Source of the DNA: Plazaster borealis
Taxonomy: Eukaryota > Echinodermata > Asteroidea > Forcipulatida > Labidiasteridae
NCBI GenBank assembly: GCA_021014325.1
Contig: CM037473.1
Span: forward strand, 20,946,822-21,010,821
DNA: 64,000 bases
Reading direction: 5' to 3'
Shown one piece after another: positions 39,801 to 51,800 of this stretch. Under the pieces are notes generated by a model, which was given only the letters and a program-made list of their open reading frames with translations, had not been told where the DNA came from and did not search any database. Made by a program: the position numbers and the translations under genes. How positions within the stretch are numbered: the stretch's first letter is position 1; every line of letters begins with the position of its first letter.

Positions 39801-42800
39801 AAACTGACGCTGTGAAGAAGAGTTCAGAGCCGCAGCAAGCACCACCTCCTCTCCTCTCTCAACCCGACCGGCCGTCTCTGTCTACAGAGATGCAATCAAG
39901 TCTATCTGAACTCCCCTTGGGACCAACCCTTGGGTCTTCCCGTCCTAGAGATGATGATGATTCCAGTGCAACATGCAGCGCTGATGAGGGCCACATTCAT
40001 GAGGATGTGGAGGCAGTGGTCATCCAGGAACCTTCTAACTCCTCTCTCATGCCAATGACTCGAAGGGTCCTGGAAAGCCAAGCTGGTGACAAGGTCTCCT
40101 CTAGTGATGAGAAGCGGTATTTTCATGGTTATCTCCCGGCAAGGGACATTGCAGTAGAGCTAGCCTCCTCGCAATCTCAACCCTCTCAGGGTCAACAGGA
40201 TAGAAGATCTGTCAGAATAGAACCCTCTGGGGATCCTTCAAGCTCATGTAAACCCAATACTACTGTGGCAGAGTTTCTTGGTAAAGAAGGGAAAGGTGTG
40301 AATAACATCAGTGATCTGATTGACTCTGCAATACACATGCATCTCAGTAAGTTTATAATACTCTTTCTACTCAAAGTAAAATAAAGAGTAAACACTTAAC
40401 TGCCCAGACACAAGTTGATGTGATGACACATTTCGATATCAAATATTAAAAACATGAATGAACCCTTGGATTTATTCTATCATCAACCCACCCTACTCTT
40501 TCCAGCAAGTCAAACCAAGCATTCAAAACCATTTAACCCTTTCATGCACCATTTATTTTAGTGATAAATTGATCATAAGGACACATTAATTGTCTACTCG
40601 GGTTTTTTTTTTGCAAATGGCGACCCCCCAAAAAACAGGTCACAAAAAGCACCCTCAAGAGTCCTCTTTCCCATTCTGAAAACTGTGTGGCCATGTGATC
40701 TTTATTTTTTGTTTTACAACTATTTTTCTGAAGGGATTTAAACCGGTCACTAGCGACCGGTCGGCGAGTGAAAGAGTTAACTGCACAGGTTGCGTATGAT
40801 GTCTCAACTGCAGAGGCCTAACTGTGTATATGTGTGTTCTGTTTAGATACATTCACCGCAGGATATCAATTTGCAGGATGGCACATTTAGTCTGTCATTT
40901 AAAACCAACGTGGATGATATTAATGGTCAGACAGTAGGAGGGTTAACTCAATACATAAAGAATACTCTGTCCATTTCTCATTGTACACTAAAACAAGTGC
41001 ATAGTTGTATGAAATGTCACAAATGTTTCTCCTATTGCCAATGCGTATCTTGTTCAGTATTAATACACTTACAATAACAAAGATGAACACTTCAAGGATT
41101 ATTACTGGTACATGTTTTTATTAATCTTTTTCGATTTGTATTTTTACCAGGTAAATCATCTTCGACTAACAGCTCACCAGGTCAGCAAGATCAAATGCCA
41201 GGTACATCAGAGTCTCGTAAGAGCCCTGGCACTGCCAAGGACACTTCCAAAGAGGCTCGGGAAGGACGTCGTTCATCAGACAACTTATATGGTGAGATGC
41301 ATTCTCGAAGGACTCCACCATGGGCAGACTCCAGTGATAGCAAAGACCGTCGACCAAGTTCCAGGCCAGAACCTGGTGTGGCATATGTCTCACCTCATAT
41401 ATCCCATACATCACAGGTGCATCAGAGAACCCAACAGCAACAGCAGCAGCAACAGCATCTTAAACAGGAACGGTTGCAGGAGCGGGATGTCTATGAAGTC
41501 GGTAGTAGTCATCCAGACATGACGGGTATGAGGTATCCAAGTGGATCTCTCGGGCGGGCGTTATACCCTGGCACCCGCTATGCCCGAGATGCACATGGGG
41601 AGATATACCAAGACAGAGAGCACCCCCATGTGTCTTCCCCACCAGGGGTTCCAACAGGAGCCCGCTCAACCCGTCCCAGCTCACCTTTCAAGCTTGTACC
41701 AATGGATCGAGCATCACAGTCTCAGCAACATCGGCCAATACCATTGCCACGTTCCACTAAGGGCAATGTACCTCCTCCCCCTCCACTCATCAACAAATTA
41801 TCACCAAAGCCTGTGAAGACAGAGAAGCCCTCACCATTAGGTCAGCCTCATGGTGGTTCCATCACTCAAGGTACACCCATTAACTTCTCTACTGCTGCAA
41901 ACCCTCCTCAAAGGTAAGTAAAGCAAGAAAACCATATGTGGTGTTACTTAGAACATGTTCAATATTTCAATGATATCATTTTTAGCTGTTTAGTTTAAAA
42001 GCGAAGGTACCATTTCTCATCAGCACTTTGCTGATAGCACTACCTGTAGTTTGAAATGCTTTTTACATGATATAACATTGTTTAAATGCAGATTTATAGC
42101 ATCGTTTTGTTGTGTTATTAAGGTGCATAACCCATTCAAAAACCTAAACAAAGAAACTTTCATTAAAAAAAATTGTCTACATTTCTATAAATTCTCATTT
42201 TAATTTGACTTTACTGATGGTTTGCTCTTTTATTACAGTCGTTATGAGAATACAATGGTCAGAACACAGGCTGGATATGAAGGTCTACTTGTGAAGGGTC
42301 AGCCATCAGCTACCTCCCCAAGGCAAGAGGGAGGAGCATGTGGTTCTATCACTCAAGGTACACCCATAAGCAGAGGAGGACGGGAGATACCTGGAGGGTC
42401 TATCACAAGAGGTACACCTCTACCTCCTCAACAACATGAGGCGTCTGGATCCAAAAGTATGATGGAACATTCTTTATCAAGACTCTTTGCTTTCCATAGA
42501 TATTTATAATTCGTCAAACATACAAATGTAAACTTTGGTTGAATTTTTTTTTCTATGTTAAAGGGGGAAGAAGAAAGCAATGTTTTTGAAGATGAGTTGA
42601 GTGAGACCAATATCTAGAGGTTTGAAGATGACATTGTTCAAAAGTTGATTTGCCAGAATTGTTCTTGATTTAAGGATTCTTTGTACAGATAGCTATCCTC
42701 TTACATATAGACAGATGTGAAGTTGCCATCAAGGAGATAAAGGCCTCCATGTACAGAGTCTGTAAATCCTCTGAAGTGTAAAACTCTTAGATTTCAGGGT

Positions 42801-45800
42801 TTCATTACAGCATTGTTATCATATTGTCAGGAATATTCAATTGTATTCCTGCTTTCCTTATTTACCAGTTGCCAATCATGAGAGTCAGAGAACAACACCA
42901 AGTAGCTATGAAGCCTCAGTATCAAGAAACACCCCAGTGTCCTATGAGAGTGAAAGACCACGTTCCACCCAGGCAGGAATGCGTCGGGTCAATTTGTATG
43001 AGAACCCATTGGCCAGGGGGTCACCTGTGTACGTTAATACCAGTGGAACAGTGCGAGGTAAGTTTGTAGTTTTCTTGCTGGACTATCACTGCAGCAATGA
43101 AAGATGGTCATTCTGCTTGTAATAATAGTGTGCTGGGCCCAATTTCATAGAAACAAAATTATGCTTACCAGAATAAGATTACCAGTCAAAATACCATGTC
43201 AGGTGTACCATCTGTGACTGGTATCCTGCTAATTTTTGCTAATCAGAAAAATTGTAAGCCATGATTTCTGCTGAAGCAGCTCTATGAAATTGGGCCCTAC
43301 TTTTAGAACTTGAAATAGAGCATTAAGTGAAAGTTAAGAAGTCTTTTATTGAATAGGGTTTGGATTTGGATTTGTCTCTCATCATTGGTGAGCTAGGGGT
43401 CCAGTGTTTAACACAACTGCTCCTGAATTGATCAGTCTGGTGCACTGGGCCTAAGCTCTTCTGTTGTCAGTAAAATGGGTTCAGGACCCAATCAAGGCAC
43501 TTGTGTTCTTAACCATAATTGCGTCATTCTTTGAATGGAGCATAAACTCATAGGTCATGTATAATGTGTTGTGTACATAAAAGACCTAAGTACAGTTATT
43601 GTTAATGCCGTGGTGTTTCTGACATGGTTGGCTTCCTCTTTACAAAGTGCTATAAATAATTGGGTTGCATACATGTATTCCAAAATAGCTATGTCAACCT
43701 GTTGTAAAAGAATGAGTGCTTTGACTTTCCCTTAGATAAAGCACTATATACAAAATGTGTATTATTATTATTATGAAAATAATCTTTGGTTGATCAAAGA
43801 AAAATGGACCAGAGCGGGATTTGAACCAACGACCTCCAGAACCTGGGAAGCGGCAGCCAGGGGATCACCTTAATGGGATGCAACTTTTTTATTTCAAATA
43901 TCAAGTTATAAACCACAAGGGAAACTCAGTCAGTTTCACTCACTCACTCACTCGGTCGACCCAAGTGACTACTTGAGACGAGCGCGATGATACACAAGCC
44001 ATACATCACGATCACTCATGCAGCCTGCTAGTTCACCTGTAGTCTCTAACACTGTATCTTCTTTCATCGTCTTCACCATGTTCTTGATTAGCCTCCCTCC
44101 CAGTCAGTTTCCCTTGTGGCTTATAAATAAATAAATAACAAGTTCTTATATAGCGCATTTTACAATAAACGTATCAATGCGCTTTACATTAGTGCCCTGG
44201 TCATTGGGCCAATAACATTCCTTTAACCTTTCTCAGCTCCCAGGGGAGTATACAGCCCGAGCTGCTGTAGTGCTCCGAAGGCATTTTCAAACACAATATC
44301 AACCTCTACCCTCGCAGGTACCCATTTATACCCCAGGGTGAAGGCAAGCAATTATAGTTAAGTGTCTTGCTTAAGGACACAAGTGCCATGACCGGGATTC
44401 GAACCCACAACCTGATGACTAACCATCAGAACTTGAATTCGGTGCTCTTAACCGCTCGGCCACGACACTCTACAATTTAACTATTGTAATAACTTTATTA
44501 TTATTATGAGAAAGGTTCTGCGTTGCCTCTGGACTTTGGGGTGTTTTTTTGAGTATACATGTATATTGGTAATTGTCTAAACTAAATCATAATGTTTCAC
44601 ACATCAAAAGTCAAAAAGCCATGTCTCTTTTTATCCTCGGTATCTTATTTTGTAGCTGGTAACCCTTATGAGAGGCCAATGCACCCGATCGACCAAGCAA
44701 CTGCATTGTACATAGCTCAGCAGCAGCAACAACAGCAACAACAGCAACAACATCGAGAGTACATAAGCCTGATGGCTAACAGGGCAGGGCAACCAGATAC
44801 AACATCGTTCAGTAGCTCGAAAGAAACACTAGCAGGTTGGGCAAATTAACCACACAAATATATCACTTGAGGGTAAACGTTGGGGTATTCAGGGTTTATT
44901 TATTGGGGTTTTTCCCTTGGCGGTTGGGTGAGTCAACCAAAATGTTGAGTCGCCTGCAACTTTTTTCACCAGCCCGCATGTATGTATGCACACAGTTTTC
45001 GAGGCGTCAAACAAAATAAAAAAATACATGGAAAAAAAGTTTGCTAGATTGCGTGTTTGGACTTTTAAATAATCTTTCTTTGGGACTTTATCATCGTATC
45101 CCTTATTTATTGTGAATAGGAAAAATTGTTTTACTCACCCAGCGGACTAGTAGAGCAAGGGTTTTGACTCGCCGCAATCTGGTATTACCATGGTAACTAA
45201 GGGGCCATTCTGGACATCATGAACAGAAATATGTTACTGCAAATTGTTTAATGGATTTTTTTGAAATGTATAATTGGCATATTTAACCAATGATTTGTTT
45301 TGTTTACACAACTATATAAAGCACAGCAATGTCAGAAAACAGTGGTTGTTTGGATTCATCTAAACTTCTTGATGTAATGAAACAGATCAAAACACCCTCG
45401 GAATAAGCCTGTCAGATTTTAACCCTGCTATTATTGTATTCGTGTGAGGATGTTGTGTTGAAGTAATTATTTGATTTGATTTGTTGAGCAGGTGACTTTG
45501 CCACAGCTAAGCAGATGAGTATGAGGACTACTTCAACTATTGCAGGTACTGGTATGTCTGTCACTATTTATCACTTATTACCTCCTATTGTCCCTCTTTT
45601 GTTTGTACTTTTTGGCAACAGCTTCCATTGGTTTTGTACACCCTTTCCAACTTGGGCTCTTCACCCAAACAGGGACCCAATTGTCCTCTTTTGTTGTACA
45701 AACCATTTCATACATGTTTTGTGTGTCTCTGTCAGCACAATTTTGAAGAATTAGAACAGAGAGATAGTACAGGGTTGGGTATGGGCCGTGCAATATAGGT

Positions 45801-48800
45801 TAATATCACACTCTTGTTGCTATGGATTGACCAATCAGAAGCAAGGATTCAAGTTTGCTTGAAGATAATTTTAGATGCCTGTTATACATGTATGTCTCTA
45901 TCTTAAAGCACGCCCCCCCATCACCCTACACACAATGCACTATGCCAGTCTCAAGTTTCTCAAACATTTGGACAGGCTAGTTAAAGTGTATGATTTGCTT
46001 CCTACACACGCTAGAGAATTAAACACAAATGTTCAGATACATGCCAGAGTTGCATACATGCCAGACTTGCATACATGCCAGAGTTGCATACATGCCAGAG
46101 TTGCATACATGCCAGAGTTGCCTACATGCCAGACTTGCATACATGCCAGACTTGCACACATGCCAGAGTTGCATACATGCCAGACTTGCATACATGCCAG
46201 ACTTGCATACATGCCAGACTTGCATACATGCCAGACTTGCATACATGCCAGACTTGCATACATGCCAGACTTGCATACATGCCAGACTTGCATACATGCC
46301 AGAGTTGCATACATGCCAGGCTTGCATACATGCCAGACTTGCATACATGCCAGACTTGCACACATGCCAGACTTGCATACATGCCAGAGTTGCATACATG
46401 CTAGAGTTGCCTACATGCCAGACTTGCATACATGCCAGACTTGCACACATGCCAGAGTTGCATACATGCCAGAGTTGCATACATGCCAGACTTGCATACA
46501 TGCCAGACTTGCATACATGCCAGACTTGCATACATGCCAGACTTGCATGTACATGCCAGACTTGCATACATGCCAGAGTTGCATACATGCCAGACTTGCA
46601 TGTACATGCCAGACTCTTGTTGCTACGGATTGACCAATCAGAAGCAAGGATTCAAGTTTGCTTGAAGATAATTTTAGATGCCTGTTATACATGTATGTCT
46701 CTATCTTAAAGCACGCCCCCCCCCCCCCAATCACCCTCCACACAATGCACTATGCCAGTCTCAAGTTTCTCAAACATTTGGACAGGCTAGTTAAAGTGTA
46801 TGATTTGCTTCCTTCACACGCTAGAGAATTAAACACAAATGTTCAGATACATGCCAGAGTTGCATACATGCCAGACTTGCATACATGCCAGACTTGCATG
46901 TACATGCCAGACTTGCATACATGCCAGACTTGCATACATGCCAGACTTGCATACATGCCAGAGTTGCATACATGCTAGAGTTGCCTACATGCCAGACTTG
47001 CATACATGCCAGACTTGCACACATGCCAGAGTTGCATACATGCCAGAGTTGCATACATGCCAGACTTGCATACATGCCAGACTTGCATACATGCCAGACT
47101 TGCATACATGCCAGACTTGCATGTACATGCCAGACTTGCATACATGCCAGACTTGCATACATGCCAGACTTGCATACATGCCAGAGTTGCATACATGCCA
47201 GAGTTGCCTACATGCCAGACTTGCATACATGCCAGACTTGCACACATGCCAGAGTTGCACACATGCCAGACTTGCATACATGCCAGACTTGCATACATGC
47301 CAGACTTGCATACATGCCAGACTTGCATACATGCCAGACTTGCATACATGCCAGACTTGCATGTACATGCCAGACTTGCATGCATGCCAGACTTGCATAC
47401 ATGCCGGCAAACATGTAGGTTTTAGTTAAACCTTCAGGTTGTGCCATGTAATTAATCTCTTTTGGAAGAGGTTGTAGCCCTGTAAAGAGGTAATTGAGGT
47501 TTTCCTAAACTATACTTGCGGAAAAACTAAAATACTTCCTTGTGCCTGTTTTTACTCTATCCAATTGGTTTGGGATGTTTTGTGAAGTCACACTACCGTT
47601 TATTGTTCATTTTTAGGGGATTATGCAACAGCCAAACAGATGAGTCAACAGCAGCAACAACAGCAGCAACAACAGCAGCAGCAACAGCAACAACAGCAGC
47701 AGATCCCTCATCAAATCACTTCTCAGATGGGTCAGCAACTCAGCCAGCAAATGCAGCAACAGATGAGCCAGCAGATGGGACAACGAGGCACCTACCCACC
47801 AACTTCTACCTCCAAAGATTCAAGACTATCCCCAAGACGAGAGTCCCCACTGGCCAAGCATTTCCCCCCTGGTCAGCCTCATGTTATGGACCCTCAACTA
47901 CAACATGCTCAAATGCTCTCATATGCTGCTCAGGTTGGTGCATGAATAATAACCATAGTGTTTAGTTTGGTTTAACACCAATGTATGAGTATAAGCACTG
48001 TATACTTAGCAGACCGGCAACTCAGCGGGGATTCAAACTCACGAGAGGTGCCTGTGGATTTATTCCATAGGACTCGGAAAGCACAGATAATACAGTGCTT
48101 ATTGTACTAAGTTTACAATGCTTATACAATTAATAGTGGAGGGCAAAACAAAATAAAACATTATCTATCAGTGCAATGGTTACATCAATCAAATAACTGC
48201 CATTTCCACGACCTTGGCCTCTATTTTGTTAGTAAGTCAGTTCACCAGTAGGCATCTGCTGCATGCACAAAGTTTCCACTACTGGCTCCAAAGCTGGCAT
48301 ACATTTGTACTTAATTTGACAAAAATCACTCATTTCATCCTTCATAGTCATTTCTCATTACAAAAGCTGATAATTCAGACAAGGTTTCGAGTCTTTGCCG
48401 TATACTTGTTTAAAGCAAGTAAAAAGAGTATGTTTCCCTAACAAAAATCCTAACTGAAAAGAAATGCTCATTTCATTTCCTATGGGCCCCTCATATTTGA
48501 GTCAAACTCTGTAAAGTGTGCGTGACATATGTTGGAATTGCATCAAACTTACAACAGGATAGAATTAGCTAAGGTAATCATACTCATGGGTTAAATTTGA
48601 ACTCAACTAATTATAATAAATAATGCAAACAATCTCAAGTGTGTCTTCCAATTTTTAGAAAAGATTAACAAGGCTATCAAGTTGACCCTTTTTTCTTCTT
48701 TGTATTTTACAGGGTGGACAAATAGTGTATCTGCCGTACCTTCATCCCAATCAGCACCCACATCTTCTGTACCCTGGAGGCATCCCTACCACACACTCCT

Positions 48801-51800
48801 CCCCTCATCCCTCTATCAGTCCCCATACCACCCAGTCTCATGCAACCCATTCAGACAGAAGAACTAGCTCCCCAATGCAGCAACAGCAGCAACGTGAAGT
48901 CACATCACCAGCTGAGCACTATGCACAACAGCAAGCTGTTAATCTATCACGGGGAGGATGGCCGGCATCACAGAATCCAGGTTCTGTCCGTTTTAAACAC
49001 CAGCCAAGGGGATCAAGCCCAGGAGCTCATCCAGGTACAGGGGCACACCCAGTGACCCATCCAGGTGCCATGCCTGTAACATGTGTACATACTGCAACAG
49101 GGACACATACCCTCACAGCTGTCCACCAAGCATATGCCCATCCGGGTGCCCATTTAGTGGGTAGTAGTCACCCTGGAGCAGGTCACCCAGGTGCACATCA
49201 CATGGCTGCAATGGGGAGTATCTTAAGAGGTACACCCATCAGACCTCCACCCAGTATCACCATGGGAACACCCAACCCTGAGCTTAGAGGTGAAACTCCA
49301 AGAAGTCGAGCTGAAAGCACATCAGGTTAGTCACAAACAGACCATTGCCAGATAATAATTGAGTTTACTGGTTTACCAGCTGAAGAATATTGCCATTGGT
49401 CTTCTATTTGTTTTCAATGCTTGAACTTGTCTGTGTGTTAAATCAAGATTTTCCATTCAATCTAATAATAATTATAACATTTATACAGCGCTCTCTTTGG
49501 GAATTTCAAAGAGCTCTTGATTGTCTGTGCATTGGCCAAGGCAATTTGTGTGAAAGATTAGGAAACAGATCTTCTGTTTTAAGTTGTTAAAAACTCCCAT
49601 GCAATAGCAGTGTAAAACTTTATACAGCGCTTTTGTACTAGTACATGTCCCTATACAACAAGGGTGTATTTTGGCAATTGGATGCACAGCCAATGGCTGA
49701 TAGAAACTTTGTGGCACAGAACCGATTTGTCTCGCAACATTTGGTACATCCAGTCATTCCAGTATGGATCTTTAAGATTGAATATTGAATACAAGTATAT
49801 GATGTATTTACAGGGTCAGTGGGAAGTAAGTCACCTGGAGTATCTAGTGGGTCAGATGCCTTTCAGACACTGGTCCATGTGGCTGCCTCGGCTGAAACAC
49901 TCTCAACAGCTCAGGAGAAAGGTAGAATTATCTTCTTTACCTGACTGTAGATAATATCCGCACCAATGTAATCAAATCATGGCTTGGAGGCCAAATTAGT
50001 CTGACCCCATTTTTTAGTTTGAGAATCAGTATTCATTTTTGCCATCATCCATAGGTAACAAGACATGATGGTTTGGCATCATAAAGGTCTGTAGGTGTTT
50101 GATGTGTACATTGCAGCTGCAGTCAATGTTGGAGCCATTTCCAAGGTCATACAATAAGTACAACAAGTGGGGGGAGGGGAAATATTTAGAGAAACTGTAG
50201 GGGCCTACATCTTGTTTACAAGTGTTGATAGTTTTGTAGCAGAATCACCAGAGGAAATAAATGTTGAAAACAAATACTAAACAATTTAGCACTAGGACTA
50301 ACAGGCATTTAACTTGATTATGCTTCTTTTCTTTTCTTTTTTTTTTTTGGGGGGGGGGGTGGGGAGCTTCTATGAACATTATGTTGTTGCGCAATTATAC
50401 CCACATGCACACATACACATTTTTGTATAAGTATTACTTTAGGATAGGGGAGGGCTCTTAAAAATTAGTGTTCTCAGTATGACCTTAAGAATGTCAGAAA
50501 CTTTGAACATTCACTAACAGATATTGGGGTAATATCTGGAAAAAAATTTAAACCGAGTCCTAGCCATGGATTGTTGAGGACTGCTTGGTCTTCATTTGTC
50601 TCTGATTGTACATGCAAAACCTAAATCTTTAAATTTGGTGATTTGTTTCAGAAGCTAGGAGACTCCAGCAAGCTAGTCATGAGAGTCGAGAACGTGACGC
50701 CAGCTCATCTAGTGAGACCCATGGTTATCCAAGGCGACCCTACTCAACTGGCTCTAACCACTCTGGGCCGAGTCAAGAGAGACGTATCTCTACGTCATCT
50801 GAGAACCAACCTGCCTATCGAGAATCACCATCGTCTTTGAGTCGATCAACGCCCAAGGGACGGGAGATGGAGAAAGAGAGGAAGGATGAAGAAGGGAGAC
50901 ACAAAGATAGAGCAGAGGCTCAGCTAAGAACCCAAGACATGGAGAGAGAAGCATCTGCTATCTTCGCTGCTCTGTTTGAGAAGGACAACAAGTCATCTCG
51001 AGTTTCAACAGAAGATGAATCTGAGAGTTCATCCAGGCCACTCACTGCAGCCAACTTGATTGATGTCATTATAACTCGCTCCATCAACCAACCTATGCTG
51101 GACAGTCAGGACCAGGGTACTGATTCAGACAGTGGGGATGGGATATCCATTGGGCGGAGTGTGGGCTCTGCCAAAGAAAAATTAAACAAGAACGTGTCTG
51201 ATTCTGACTCACTCCAGCAAGAGAATGGCGACAGCAATGCTGTGCCATCCTCTTCAACAGAGCGTTCTCCAACTGCTGTAAAAGACCCAAATATGTCAAA
51301 AGCCAAAGATACAGCTGGTGATAGGCCAGAGCGATCACAGGAAAGCCTGGTCCCAGTCTCATCCCAATCACCATTGCCAATTACTCTAGCAGAGCACATT
51401 GATACTATCATCTCCATGGACTATAATAAGATAGATCAGACAAGCCAAGTGATACCATCAGCATCCACATCTACTTCAGCTCTTAGTAAGCGTGAACGAG
51501 GGAAAGCATCTGCAAGTATTGATACCTCTGAGAGTCATGAACCAGGACCTTCATCTAGCTCTCCAAGGTCGAGATACAGATCAACAGAGAGTGAAGTTGG
51601 ATCGACTAACGATACAGCAAGAAGGAGCAGTCCTGTAGCTTCATCCCTTCAAAGTATGCATGGAGGTCGTAGTAGCAGCATAAGTGAAACCAGAATGAGA
51701 AGTCAAGGGATGATGTCTTATGGTGGCTCTGCTGATCCTAGTATAAACAGCTCTAAAGACAACAGTCCTAGAAGTCGAGCTGGATCAACAGCTTCAGATA

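Larger units (their letters stand above)
40347..41150 (+). other. NCoR intron 20
   Basis: Nearly filled by two adjacent short elements, 40533-40780 and 40776-40946. Nothing else recognised. Confidence 0.65.
43058..44655 (+). other. NCoR intron 23
   Basis: A run of repeats with little unique sequence: the palindromic element 43135-43297, a SINE fragment 43795-43868, the TIR element 43906-44126 and the repeat 44127-44469. Confidence 0.75.
45811..47405 (+). repeat. Higher-order duplication, two units of about 800 bp
   Basis: A 225-bp leader (from TTGTTGCTATGGATTGACCA, through AAGCACGCCCCCC, to ACAAATGTTCAGATACATGC) plus a 17-bp minisatellite array occurs at 45811-46613 and again at 46614-47405. 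The leaders differ at only a few bases, so the duplication is recent. Confidence 0.92.
45552..47616 (+). other. NCoR intron 25
   Basis: Almost all of it is the duplicated 17-bp minisatellite block (45811-47405). It separates the two similar exons 25 and 26. Confidence 0.8.

Noticed and set aside
41541..41816. Second open frame inside exon 21
   Set aside because: Shadow of the NCoR frame; the latter carries the family motifs.
42457..42509. Extension of exon 22 to the stop at 42509
   Set aside because: The frame stays open, but ending at the donor GTATGA gives the right phase for exon 23, and the extra residues do not look like the family.
44383..44469. Possible minus-strand tRNA-Ser or tRNA-Leu
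   Set aside because: The head resembles a tRNA but continues into a repeat body shared with 18863-19217; it is a SINE head.
45875..47447. Long open frames on both strands over the 17-bp repeat
   Set aside because: They arise because a 17-bp unit with few stops reads openly in many frames. Period-17 peptides on both strands, no splice or start logic and location in an intron argue against a gene.
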